A stretch of 9,883 nucleotides of DNA from Clostridia bacterium (lineage in GTDB: Bacteria; Bacillota_A; Clostridia; Christensenellales; CAG-138): positions 1-9,883 of the forward strand of contig JAFUDD010000281.1 of NCBI GenBank assembly GCA_017459315.1, given 5' to 3'. Below, one piece after another: positions 1 to 6,395 of the stretch (the stretch's first letter is position 1; each line of letters opens with the position of its first letter). The notes beneath the pieces are model-generated. The model did not search any database. It worked only from the letters and a program-made list of their open reading frames with translations, and was not told where the DNA came from. The translations under genes were made by a program, and so were the position numbers.

Positions 1-96
1 CGCGACGTAATACGCGGCAAGGATGCCGAGCAGAAACACGATCACCGTTGCGGCGAGCGCGATTCGAATGGAGTTATACAGCGGGAACCAATCCAT
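1..96 (-). CDS. modB: Molybdate ABC transporter permease ModB, N-terminal fragment (gene runs off the left edge)
   Basis: Only the first 32 codons are inside the window. They begin with MDWFPLYNSI and run into a strongly hydrophobic stretch, roughly residues 13-32, which fits the first transmembrane helix of an ABC importer permease. ModB-type permeases form the membrane channel that receives molybdate from ModA and is powered by ModC. The start codon at 96-94 is preceded by a GAAAGGA ribosome binding site at about 103-109 on the minus strand. The gene lies directly downstream of modA on the same strand, 171 bases away, which is the usual modA-modB order. Identity rests mainly on that context plus the helix, because the conserved cytoplasmic EAA loop is outside the window. 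Another permease of the molybdate/tungstate family is possible. Confidence 0.8.
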   Translation of the reverse strand, partial: MDWFPLYNSIRIALAATVIVFLLGILAAYYVA

Positions 97-134
97 AGCG
101 GGTCCTTTCGTATGGGAAGGGATTCTGATGCCCC

Positions 135-155
135 TTTTCTTTTATGAAAAGAAAA
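135..155. repeat. Perfect 9-bp inverted repeat in the modA-modB gap
   Basis: TTTTCTTTT at 135-143 pairs with AAAAGAAAA at 147-155 around a 3-base loop. It is pure A/T apart from one G-C pair, so it would be a weak RNA hairpin just upstream of the modB ribosome binding site. The same CTTTTCTTT motif recurs at 201-211 and 218-229. Confidence 0.7.
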
Positions 156-213
156 CAGTGACTTTCACGGAAGCAAACTTCTTCGTTTATCAAAAGTCTG
201 CTTTCTTTTCTCG

Positions 214-249
214 GTTCCTCTTTTCTTTCCCACGAAAGAAAAGAGGAAC
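214..249. repeat. Perfect 16-bp inverted repeat just downstream of modA
   Basis: The arm at 214-229 is exactly complementary to the arm at 234-249, with a 4-base loop (CCAC on the plus strand). In the modA transcript it forms a long hairpin beginning about 19 bases after the modA stop codon. No U-tract follows in the leftward direction, so it is not a classical intrinsic terminator. It more likely protects the modA message 3' end or sets the modA:modB ratio, which is inference. Confidence 0.8.
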
Positions 250-267
250 GCTCTCTTACTCTCTCCT

Positions 268-1071
268 TTATTTTGTCAGCGCCGTAAACCCGACGCTCTC
301 GAACACCTTTGCCGCCGCGTCGGTTTGCAGATAGGCAAGGAACGCCCGCGCCTCCGCCTCGTGCTTCGTCCCGTTCAGTACGGCAGCAGGATAGATCACC
401 TGTCCGCACATCTCGGCCGTCGCCGTGTCGATGACCGCGAGGTTCGCCGAGAACGCATCGGTCGCATAGACCACGCCGCAATCCACCGCGCCCTCCGAAA
501 CCTGCGAGGTCACCTCCTTGACGTTGCTGCCGTAGGTCACGTTCGACGCAATCGCGCCTTCGTCCACACCGTAAGAGGCGAAAATCTTCTGCGTATACTG
601 TCCCACCGGCACGTCCCCGTTGCCGATGGCAGCGAACAGCTCACCCTTTTGCAGCCGGTCGATAAAATCGTCAAACGAGGTCACGTTCTTCGGGTTGCCC
701 GCGGGCACGACAAGCGCCACCTTGTTTTCGAGCAGGTTCAGCCGCGTCCCCTGCAGCACAAAATCCAAGCCCTCCGGGTTCGCATCCTTTGACGCCGCCG
801 CATCCAGCTGGTTCATCTGCTTCGGCGCGGCGGAAAGGAATACGTCACAGCCCGCGCCCTCCGCGATCTGCGTTTTCAGCGTGCCGGACGAGTCAAAGTT
901 AAACACCAGCGTCACGCCCGGCGCAACCGCCTTGTACGCCTCCGCAATCGCCGTCAGCGTTTCCTTCAGCGACGCCGCCGCAAATACCGTCAGCTCCACC
1001 GGCTCCGCCGCGGGCGCGGCGCACGCGCACAGCAGCATCAAACATAAGCACAAAACGCAGATCCTTTTCAT
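268..1071 (-). CDS. modA: Molybdate ABC transporter substrate-binding lipoprotein ModA
   Basis: The 267-residue product captures molybdate (and usually tungstate) outside the membrane and delivers it to ModB/ModC for molybdenum-cofactor enzymes. The N-terminus is a lipoprotein signal: basic MKR, a hydrophobic Cys/Leu-rich stretch, then an LCAC lipobox with Cys17 as the probable lipid anchor. The mature part opens with ELTVFAAASLKETL, the family's first ligand-binding segment with Ser34. It continues through NFDSSGTL, VPVGQY and the C-terminal YPAAVLNGT segment, all in ModA order. Length is normal for the family. The start at 1071 has a GGAGGT ribosome binding site at 1079-1084, seven bases upstream. 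It is the first gene of a leftward modA-modB operon with its own promoter and a probable ModE-type operator. Its third-position GC is high, like the housekeeping genes. A tungstate-selective homologue cannot be excluded. Confidence 0.93.
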   Translation of the reverse strand: MKRICVLCLCLMLLCACAAPAAEPVELTVFAAASLKETLTAIAEAYKAVAPGVTLVFNFDSSGTLKTQIAEGAGCDVFLSAAPKQMNQLDAAASKDANPEGLDFVLQGTRLNLLENKVALVVPAGNPKNVTSFDDFIDRLQKGELFAAIGNGDVPVGQYTQKIFASYGVDEGAIASNVTYGSNVKEVTSQVSEGAVDCGVVYATDAFSANLAVIDTATAEMCGQVIYPAAVLNGTKHEAEARAFLAYLQTDAAAKVFESVGFTALTK

Positions 1072-1083
1072 TCTGTCGACCTC

Positions 1084-1135
1084 CGTTATCCTGATTTTGT
1101 GATAACGTTATTTTTTCTAAAGAATAACGCTATAT
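1084..1135. promoter_or_regulatory. Tandem ModE-like operators upstream of modA
   Basis: Two palindromes of the form CGTTAT-N12-ATAACG lie at 1084-1107 and 1106-1129, sharing the central CG. A further half-site, CGCTATAT, starts at 1128, so CGTTAT-type half-sites begin at 1084, 1106 and 1128, exactly 22 bp apart. The layout resembles, from memory, the E. coli ModE operator in front of modABC. The sites fill the space between the modA start of transcription and its ribosome binding site. A ModE or ModE-like repressor would be encoded elsewhere; none is in this window. Regulator identity is inference, the repeats are seen directly. Confidence 0.7.
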
Positions 1136-1139
1136 GCGT

Positions 1140-1168
1140 ATCGTACCACTTCCGTCGGCATTTGTCAA
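1140..1168 (-). promoter_or_regulatory. Sigma-70-type promoter for modA-modB
   Basis: Reading leftward, TTGACA (1168-1163) is separated by 17 bases from TACGAT (1145-1140), a 6/6 and a 4/6 match to consensus. The predicted start near 1133 places the tandem CGTTAT-type palindromes inside the initially transcribed region. That geometry suits repression. Confidence 0.8.
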
Positions 1169-1218
1169 CGGAGCGGACAAAAGAACGCGCGCCCTGCCGC
1201 AAAAAACGTGCAAATCGC

Positions 1219-1247
1219 TTGACAGAACGGAAAAGTGCTTATATAAT
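1219..1247 (+). promoter_or_regulatory. Consensus promoter of the T-box-hisS-aspS-trxA unit
   Basis: TTGACA at 1219-1224 and TATAAT at 1242-1247 match consensus at all twelve positions with a 17-base spacer. Transcription should begin near 1254, leaving a leader of about 245 bases before hisS. A promoter this strong fits control downstream by attenuation. Confidence 0.93.
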
Positions 1248-1253
1248 CGGAAG

Positions 1254-1480
1254 AAAGGCGTTGAACGGAAGAGTACCCGTTTTGTCGGTTCTTTAGAGAG
1301 CGCATCCACGGCTGCAAGATGCGTGAACGGACGGCGGCGAACGACACCCGCAAGCCGCGTGCCCGAAAAGGCACGCCGTTTCATCCGCGTTACTGGATTC
1401 GAGTGCGTGAGACTTCTCACGAAACAGGGTGGCACCGCGGGCTTTCCGTCCCTAAAGATGGAAAGTGCGCGTTTATTTTT
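1254..1480 (+). promoter_or_regulatory. T-box riboswitch leader (probably tRNA-Asp responsive) controlling hisS-aspS
   Basis: The hallmark T-box sequence AGGGTGGCACCGCGG is at 1426-1440. Stem I features precede it: AGAGTA of the specifier internal loop at about 1269-1275, an AGAGAG motif, and a distal stem GCATC/GATGC around a GGCTGCAA-type loop. A GTGCC/GGCAC hairpin (1359-1374) follows, then a CGTGAG/CTCACG stem III (1406-1421). Uncharged tRNA pairs with the specifier codon and with the TGGN bulge, stabilises the antiterminator and allows read-through. The likely specifier is GAC (1343-1345), followed by the A that usually flanks specifiers, meaning Asp. The bulge TGGC (1430-1433) complements a GCCA tRNA end, matching the G73 of tRNA-Asp but not the C73 of bacterial tRNA-His. 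A CAC (His) triplet overlaps at 1345-1347. Specifier assignment is by hand folding. Confidence 0.9.
1436..1480 (+). terminator. T-box intrinsic terminator (competes with the antiterminator)
   Basis: CGCGGGCTTTCC at 1436-1447 pairs with GGAAAGTGCGCG at 1460-1471, with one G-G mismatch and one G-T pair. The T-rich run at 1472-1480 follows directly. The left arm overlaps the conserved T-box bases (1426-1440), so antiterminator and terminator are mutually exclusive. The hisS ribosome binding site comes right after. Confidence 0.88.
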
Positions 1481-1497
1481 GGATAAAGGAGCAACGT

Positions 1498-2760
1498 ATG
1501 GCCTATAAAGCGCCGAAAGGCACCAAGGACGTACTGCCGGAGGAAAGCTATCGCTGGCAGTATCTCGAACAGACGATGCGCACGGTGGTGCGCAAATACG
1601 GCCTGCTCGAAGCGCGTACCCCGTGCATCGAGCATACCGAGCTGTTCCTTCGCGGCGTCGGCAACACGACCGACATCGTACAGAAGGAAATGTACACCTT
1701 CACCGATAAGGGCGACCGCAGCATTACCTTAAAGCCGGAGGGCACGGCAGGCGCGGTGCGCATGTTCGTCGAAAACGGACTGTTCAGCGAAGCGCAGCCG
1801 ACCAAGATGTTCTATCTCTACTGCCCGGTGTTCCGCTATGAGCGCCCGCAAGCGGGCAGACTCCGCGAGCATCACCAGTTCGGCGTCGAGATCTTCGGCG
1901 CGCCGAACGCATCGGCCGACGCGGAGGTGATCGCGCTCGCGTCCGAGATCTTCGAGACCATCGGCGTACACGACCTCACGATCAAGCTGAACAGCATCGG
2001 CTGTCCGAAATGTCGCGGCCGGTATCAGGCAGCTCTTCGTGAATACCTTGCGGGGCGCTACGACGAGCTGTGCGACGACTGCAAATCGCGGTTTGAAGCG
2101 AACCCGCTGCGCATCCTCGACTGCAAGGTGGAGCATTGCAAGGAGATCGTGCGCGAAGCGCCGCACACGATGGACTATGTCTGCGACGAATGCCGCGATC
2201 ACATGCACACGCTGACCGGGCTTTTGGACGACATCGGCATCCGCTATGAGCTTGACCCGATGCTGGTGCGCGGCCTCGATTACTACACCAAGACCGTGTT
2301 CGAGATCGTGTCCGGTATGCCGGGCGCGCAGGGCACGCTCTGCGGCGGCGGCCGCTATGACGGGCTGATCAAGGAGCTCGGCGGGCCGGATATGCCGGCG
2401 GTCGGCTTCGGCCTCGGCATGGAGCGGCTGCTGCTCATCATGGATCAGCTCGGCGTGCAGGTCGAAAAGCCGCTGCGCTATCAGATCATGGTGCTCGGCC
2501 TCGGCGACGCGGGCAAGCGCAAGGCGTTTTCCTTGGTGCAGCAGCTTCGCGCCTTGGGCATCGCGGCGGATTCCGACCACGTCGGCCGCAGCGTGAAGGC
2601 GGGCATGAAGTTTGCCGACAAGGTCGGCGCGGCAAACGTCCTGGTGCTCGGCGACAATGAGATCGCCGAGGGCAAGGCGACCTTAAAGAACATGCAGACC
2701 GGCGAGCAGGTCGAAACCGCGCTCGACCCGGAAAAAATTGCAAAGCATTTGAGAGGATAA
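1498..2760 (+). CDS. hisS: Histidyl-tRNA synthetase (class II)
   Basis: The 420-residue enzyme charges tRNA-His with histidine in the cytoplasm. Class II motifs are visible. Motif 1 lies around LEARTPCIEHTELF (residues 37-50), followed by LKPEGTA (78-84). Motif 2 is FRYERPQAGRLREHHQFG (112-129). The histidine-specific RGLDYY begins at Arg258, and motif 3 is VGFGLGMERLLL. The insertion after motif 2 carries CPKC, CDDC and CDEC pairs, as in Firmicutes HisRS. The C-terminal part is the anticodon-binding domain. I chose the ATG at 1498 because AAAGGAG (1486-1492) precedes it and MAYKAPKGTKD is the family's normal beginning; the in-frame ATG at 1465 lies in the leader terminator. It is first in an operon with aspS, controlled by the T-box. 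Lys79 replaces the more usual Arg of LRPEGT, a conservative change. Confidence 0.97.
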   Translation: MAYKAPKGTKDVLPEESYRWQYLEQTMRTVVRKYGLLEARTPCIEHTELFLRGVGNTTDIVQKEMYTFTDKGDRSITLKPEGTAGAVRMFVENGLFSEAQPTKMFYLYCPVFRYERPQAGRLREHHQFGVEIFGAPNASADAEVIALASEIFETIGVHDLTIKLNSIGCPKCRGRYQAALREYLAGRYDELCDDCKSRFEANPLRILDCKVEHCKEIVREAPHTMDYVCDECRDHMHTLTGLLDDIGIRYELDPMLVRGLDYYTKTVFEIVSGMPGAQGTLCGGGRYDGLIKELGGPDMPAVGFGLGMERLLLIMDQLGVQVEKPLRYQIMVLGLGDAGKRKAFSLVQQLRALGIAADSDHVGRSVKAGMKFADKVGAANVLVLGDNEIAEGKATLKNMQTGEQVETALDPEKIAKHLRG

Positions 2761-2764
2761 AACC

Positions 2765-4549
2765 ATGGGAGAATTATTGAGTGGATGGAAACGCACCTGC
2801 TACTGCGCCGAGCTGAATAAAGCCGACGCGGGCAGGGAAGTCACGCTTATGGGCTGGGTCAACGTGCGCCGCGACCTCGGCGCGCTGATCTTTGTGCAGC
2901 TGCGCGACCGGTCGGGCCTTATGCAGATCGTTTTCGATCAGAACACGCTGTCCGAGGCGGACTTTGCCAAGGCCAGCACGATCCGGTCCGAATATGTTTT
3001 GGCGGTTCGGGGCACCTTAGCTATGCGGTCCGCACCGAACCCGAACATGCCGACCGGCGACGTGGAGGTGCTCGTCAAGGAGTTCAAGATCCTGTCCGAT
3101 GCGCAGACCCCGCCGATCGACACAAGCGACAACTGCAACGCAAGCGAATTGCTGCGATTGAAGTACCGCTACCTCGACCTGCGCCGCCCGTGCATGCAGA
3201 AGAACCTGATCATGCGCAGCAAAATCGCGCACATCGCGCGCGAATACTTCAACGAAAACGGCTTTATCGACATCGAGACGCCGGTGCTCACCAAGAGCAC
3301 GCCGGAGGGCGCGCGCGACTATCTTGTGCCGAGCCGCGTGCATCCGGGTTCGTTCTACGCCCTGCCGCAGAGCCCGCAGCTGTTTAAGCAGCTTCTGATG
3401 CTGTCCGGCTTCGACCGCTACATTCAGATCGCGCGGTGCTTCCGCGACGAGGACCTGCGCGCCGACCGGCAGCCGGACTTTACGCAGATCGACCTTGAGA
3501 TGTCGTTTGTCGAGGCCGACGACGTCATGGCGATGAACGAGGGCTTCTTAAAGCGCCTGTTCAAGGAAACGCTGGACTACGACGTGCAGCTTCCCTTGCC
3601 GCGCATCAAGTGGATCGACGCCATGAACCGCTACGGCTCCGATAAGCCGGATACGCGCTTCGATATGGAGCTGAAGGATCTGTCCGAAGCCGTTAAGGAT
3701 TCGACGTTCTCCGTGTTCCAGAACGCCCTGAAGGACGGCGGCAGCGTGCGCGGCATCGTCGCCAAGGGCGCAACCAAGCACTTCTCCCGCAAGGAGATCG
3801 ACGCGCTCGGCGAGTTTGTCAAGACCTACCGTGCCAAGGGCCTTGCATGGATGAACTGGAAGGAGGACGGTCTTCAGTCCCCGATCGCCAAGTTCCTGAC
3901 CGAAGCCGAGCTCGAAGCGATCAAAAAAGCGGCGGACTTTGAGCAGGGCGACGTGCTGTTCATCGTTGCGGACAAGAACGCGGTCGTGTGGCAGGCGCTC
4001 GGCGCGCTGCGCCTGAAGCTGGCGGACAAGCTCGGTCTGATCCCGGAGGGCAAGTATAACCTGCTGTGGGTTACCGAATTCCCGCAGCTCGAATGGAGCG
4101 AGGAGGAAAACCGCTTCGTCGCCATGCACCATCCGTTCACGTCCCCGATGGACGAGGACCTCGACAAGCTCGACACCGACCCCGGCGTCGTCCGCGCCAA
4201 GGCGTACGATATCGTGCTGAACGGCAACGAGATCGGCGGCGGCTCGATCCGTATCCATTCGTCCGAGCTGCAGTCGAAGATGTTCGAGGTCATCGGCCTC
4301 ACGCCCGAGCAGGCCGAAGCCCGCTTCAAGTTCCTGCTCGACGCCTTGAAGTACGGCACCCCGCCGCACGGCGGTCTGGCCTACGGTCTCGACCGGCTGG
4401 CCATGCTGATCACCGGCTCGCCGTCGATCCGCGACGTGATCGCGTTCCCGAAGGTACAGAACGCATCCTGCCCGCTGACCAACGCGCCGGATCCCGTCGA
4501 TGAAAAGCAGCTAAAGGAACTGCACATCGCGGTCACGGACTTTGAATAA
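2765..4549 (+). CDS. aspS: Aspartyl-tRNA synthetase (bacterial type, class II)
   Basis: The 594-residue enzyme attaches aspartate to tRNA-Asp. Domain order is that of bacterial AspRS. An N-terminal OB-fold anticodon domain includes GWVNVRRDLGALIF at 30-43. The catalytic core starts near residue 150 with motif 2 FRDEDLRADRQPDFTQ (226-241). A GAD insertion domain covers roughly residues 290-420. Motif 3 is GGLAYGLDRLAML (536-548), followed by SIRDVIAFPK. Leu38 in RRDLG, rather than the His reported for non-discriminating bacterial AspRS, suggests a discriminating enzyme that does not charge tRNA-Asn; that is family-knowledge inference. The gene begins four bases after hisS stops, and its GAGAGGA ribosome binding site (2751-2757) lies inside the hisS 3' end, so the two are surely co-transcribed and translationally close. 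Length is normal. Confidence 0.97.
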   Translation: MGELLSGWKRTCYCAELNKADAGREVTLMGWVNVRRDLGALIFVQLRDRSGLMQIVFDQNTLSEADFAKASTIRSEYVLAVRGTLAMRSAPNPNMPTGDVEVLVKEFKILSDAQTPPIDTSDNCNASELLRLKYRYLDLRRPCMQKNLIMRSKIAHIAREYFNENGFIDIETPVLTKSTPEGARDYLVPSRVHPGSFYALPQSPQLFKQLLMLSGFDRYIQIARCFRDEDLRADRQPDFTQIDLEMSFVEADDVMAMNEGFLKRLFKETLDYDVQLPLPRIKWIDAMNRYGSDKPDTRFDMELKDLSEAVKDSTFSVFQNALKDGGSVRGIVAKGATKHFSRKEIDALGEFVKTYRAKGLAWMNWKEDGLQSPIAKFLTEAELEAIKKAADFEQGDVLFIVADKNAVVWQALGALRLKLADKLGLIPEGKYNLLWVTEFPQLEWSEEENRFVAMHHPFTSPMDEDLDKLDTDPGVVRAKAYDIVLNGNEIGGGSIRIHSSELQSKMFEVIGLTPEQAEARFKFLLDALKYGTPPHGGLAYGLDRLAMLITGSPSIRDVIAFPKVQNASCPLTNAPDPVDEKQLKELHIAVTDFE

Positions 4550-4611
4550 TGTGCCGTCCGCTGCTGCGGATGAAGGAACATAACTGTAATAATCCCAAGG
4601 AGGCAAACATT

Positions 4612-4932
4612 ATGGCTAATGTAACGGTCGGAACTTCCGAAAACTTTGACGCTCTGCTGAATGCAGGCAAACCGGTCTTTGTAGACTTCTGGGCGACCTG
4701 GTGCGGCCCGTGCCGCATGGTGTCCCCGTTTGTGGAGCAGCTCGCCGAGCAGTACGGCGATCAGGTGACCTTTGTGAAGGTCGATGTCGATGAGGAGCCG
4801 GGTCTTGCGCAGCGCTTCCGCGTCGCGTCGATCCCGAACCTTGTGCTGCTCAAGGACGGCGAGATCGTCGATCAGTCCGCGGGCGCGCGCCCGAAGGCGC
4901 AGCTGGAAGCGTTCTTAAAGCAGGTTCTGTAA
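4612..4932 (+). CDS. trxA: Thioredoxin
   Basis: The 106-residue product is a single thioredoxin domain reducing protein disulfides in the cytoplasm. The active site is WCGPC with Cys31 and Cys34. Buried Asp25 sits in VDFWATWCGPC, and the cis-proline (Pro75) is in SIPNLVLL, with Asn where many thioredoxins have Thr. I chose the ATG at 4612 because AAGGAGG (4597-4603) precedes it and MANVTVG starts a normal thioredoxin; the ATG at 4549 overlaps the aspS stop and has no good ribosome binding site. It follows aspS by 62 bases on the same strand with no convincing terminator or promoter between, so it is probably the last gene of the hisS-aspS unit. A strong terminator follows. Trx versus a specialised thioredoxin-like protein cannot be settled, but the sequence is canonical. 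Confidence 0.95.
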   Translation: MANVTVGTSENFDALLNAGKPVFVDFWATWCGPCRMVSPFVEQLAEQYGDQVTFVKVDVDEEPGLAQRFRVASIPNLVLLKDGEIVDQSAGARPKAQLEAFLKQVL

Positions 4933-4943
4933 GGCAAAACGGC

Positions 4944-4976
4944 AAGGCCGCCGGGGATTCCCCGACGGCCTTTTTT
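4944..4976 (+). terminator. Intrinsic terminator after trxA
   Basis: AAGGCCG at 4944-4950 pairs with CGGCCTT at 4966-4972, and CGGGG/CCCCG pair inside across one C-A mismatch with an ATT loop. Six T residues follow at 4971-4976. It closes the hisS-aspS-trxA unit. Leftward it meets the convergent hydrolase gene, but the T-tract in that direction is poor. Confidence 0.93.
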
Positions 4977-4987
4977 CTGTCCTTTTT

Positions 4988-5719
4988 TCAAATCGACCGA
5001 AGCCAGTTTTCGATAAAGACGCTTTCAAATGCGTGCGCCGCGGCGTTCGGATGCGTGTTCTTCGGCGGATTCACGGCAAAGGCGCGGGTGCGCGCGTCGC
5101 GCACGGTCTTGTCGATGGCGGGATTGGTCGAGCGCCCCATTGCCGGGGTGCGGGCGTCGCCGTTCAGATCGAGGTACGGCACGCCGTATTTTTGGGCAAT
5201 CGCGATTTCGGCAAGACGGTAATCGTCGGTTTCGCAGCCGTTCGAGACAAGGATCCCGATGTGCGCAAACGGATGGTGCGCAACAAGGTACGCCATCACG
5301 GTGTTCCAAGCGCCGTAAAACGTGTCGATGCGCGTATCGTCGATGGTGCCGAGCGTGATCGTGCCGCGCTTGACCTCGCCGTCGTCGCCGGTCGAACGCG
5401 GGCGGTGATGGCTGTCGTTGATGCCGAAGTACAGCGTGATATAGTCCGCGTCGGCGTCGATGGTTCGATACAGCCCGCCCGAAAACGTGTTGGTAAAGTC
5501 CGCGTCGGAGGGCGTCGCCATCGTCATGCCGCCGACCGCAAGTTGCTGCACGGTCATGCCGTTGCGCGAAGCGATCAGGTTGGCATAGGTGCGCCGCTTG
5601 CCCGCAAACGGTCCGTCCGCAAACTGCGGTTCGCCGTCCGGCGCGCCGGTAAAGTCGCCGTTGGTGAAGCTGTCGCCGCAGACCGCCCATTTTTTGCCGT
5701 ATAACAGATTTCCGTTCAT
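4988..5719 (-). CDS. SGNH/GDSL-family hydrolase, catalytic Asp apparently replaced
   Basis: The 243-residue protein has the SGNH fold signatures in order: block I AVCGDSFTNG with nucleophile Ser17, a Gly-rich block II around GG (63-64), block III YFGINDS with Asn101, and block V THPNAAAH with His223. Such enzymes hydrolyse esters of lipids, carbohydrates or acyl groups; the substrate is unknown. The family normally has Asp three residues before the catalytic His (DxxHP), but Lys220 sits there. No signal peptide or membrane segment is seen, so it is probably cytoplasmic. I chose the ATG at 5719: an extended -10 promoter element lies at 5742-5747 and AAAGGA at 5729-5734 gives correct spacing, whereas upstream in-frame ATGs fall within or before the promoter. 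It is monocistronic, convergent with trxA and divergent from greA. Function is unproven. Confidence 0.85.
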   Translation of the reverse strand: MNGNLLYGKKWAVCGDSFTNGDFTGAPDGEPQFADGPFAGKRRTYANLIASRNGMTVQQLAVGGMTMATPSDADFTNTFSGGLYRTIDADADYITLYFGINDSHHRPRSTGDDGEVKRGTITLGTIDDTRIDTFYGAWNTVMAYLVAHHPFAHIGILVSNGCETDDYRLAEIAIAQKYGVPYLDLNGDARTPAMGRSTNPAIDKTVRDARTRAFAVNPPKNTHPNAAAHAFESVFIENWLRSI

Positions 5720-5741
5720 ATCCCCCGTTCCTTTCGCCGCC

Positions 5742-5771
5742 ATCATACCATAAACCATGCGCCCATTGCAA
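5742..5771 (-). promoter_or_regulatory. Promoter of the SGNH hydrolase gene
   Basis: Leftward, TTGCAA (5771-5766) is 18 bases from TATGAT (5747-5742), a 5/6 match preceded by TGG, giving an extended -10. Transcription would begin about 15 bases before the ribosome binding site. A 12-bp perfect GC palindrome abuts the -35 on its upstream side at 5772-5783. Confidence 0.65.
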
Positions 5772-5843
5772 GCGCCGCGGCGCCGCATTCCGAGCGTCTG
5801 CACGTAAAAAATGCCCGAAAATCGCGGGTTTACAGATTATCTC

Positions 5844-5872
5844 TTGACACGGGACAGGCAAAATTTTATAAT
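5844..5872 (+). promoter_or_regulatory. Consensus promoter of greA-lysS
   Basis: TTGACA at 5844-5849 and TATAAT at 5867-5872 are perfect hexamers with a 17-base spacer, the same geometry as the hisS promoter. The predicted start near 5879 leaves a leader of about 34 bases with AGAAGGAG before the greA ATG. Confidence 0.93.
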
Positions 5873-5912
5873 GAAATGATTCCGAAACGGAGAACACAGA
5901 AGGAGAAAAACA

Positions 5913-6383
5913 ATGGCTGAAATTTGGTTGACGCAAGAAGAATTCGATAAACGCAAGGAACACCTTGAATATCTGAAGAGCACACGCACGCTCGAAATCG
6001 CGGAGATGCTGAAAATCGCCCGCGGCTTCGGCGACTTATCCGAGAACGCGGAATATGACGCTGCCAAGGCCGAGCAGCAGAAGAACGAGATCGACATTGC
6101 CACGCTCGAAAAGGAGCTGAGCATTGCCAAGATCATCGACCATTCGGCGCTGAATACGAACGTCGTCAACGTCGGCTCGCACGTTGTGGTGCGTTATGTC
6201 GAAACCGGCGCGGAGGCGGCGTTTGAGCTCGTCGGCACCGCTGCGGCGGATCCGATGCACGGCAAGATTTCCAACGAATCCCCCATCGGCGGCGCGCTTT
6301 TGGGGCACTCCGTCGGAGAAAAGGTTCCCGTGCAGACGCCCGGCGGTCTGCTCCATCTCGAAGTGCTTTCCATCGGCAAGTAA
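5913..6383 (+). CDS. greA: Transcription elongation factor GreA
   Basis: The 156-residue protein rescues backtracked RNA polymerase by stimulating cleavage of the nascent RNA through the secondary channel. The N-terminal coiled coil spans about residues 8-76. Its tip carries GDLSENAEYDAAK with the acidic pair Asp41 and Glu44 that coordinates the catalytic metal. The C-terminal FKBP-like domain ends in the conserved ISNESPIGGALLGHSVGEKV segment and a hydrophobic strand. Length and motifs match GreA rather than GreB. The ATG at 5913 has an AAGGAG site (5900-5905) seven bases upstream and is the only sensible start. lysS follows 12 bases later, a pairing common in Firmicutes, so the two form one transcription unit from the promoter at 5844. 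Confidence 0.96.
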   Translation: MAEIWLTQEEFDKRKEHLEYLKSTRTLEIAEMLKIARGFGDLSENAEYDAAKAEQQKNEIDIATLEKELSIAKIIDHSALNTNVVNVGSHVVVRYVETGAEAAFELVGTAAADPMHGKISNESPIGGALLGHSVGEKVPVQTPGGLLHLEVLSIGK

Positions 6384-6395
6384 CGGAGACCGTCC

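Noticed and set aside
214..249. The 16-bp stem after modA as a Rho-independent terminator
   Set aside because: In the direction of modA transcription the stem is followed by a purine-rich tract, not a run of U, so classical termination is unlikely.
1465..1497. In-frame ATG at 1465 as the hisS start
   Set aside because: It lies inside the T-box terminator hairpin, has no ribosome binding site, and would add 11 residues not found in the family. The ATG at 1498 has AAAGGAG.
1729..2580. Long minus-strand reading frames opposite hisS, with similar ones opposite aspS (3548-4369), greA/lysS (6036-6794) and lysS (6813-7640)
   Set aside because: They are shadows caused by high third-position GC in the real genes. 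Their translations are Arg/Ala/His-rich and low-complexity, with no domain, and the sense-strand genes carry unmistakable motifs.
4557..4570. TCCGC/GCGGA hairpin between aspS and trxA as a terminator
   Set aside because: It has a 5-bp stem and no T-tract. trxA has no convincing promoter of its own, so read-through from aspS is more likely.
5814..5828. CCCG/CGGG dyad in the greA-hydrolase gap as a terminator
   Set aside because: The stem is only 4 bp, and no gene ends there on either strand; both neighbouring genes start in this gap.
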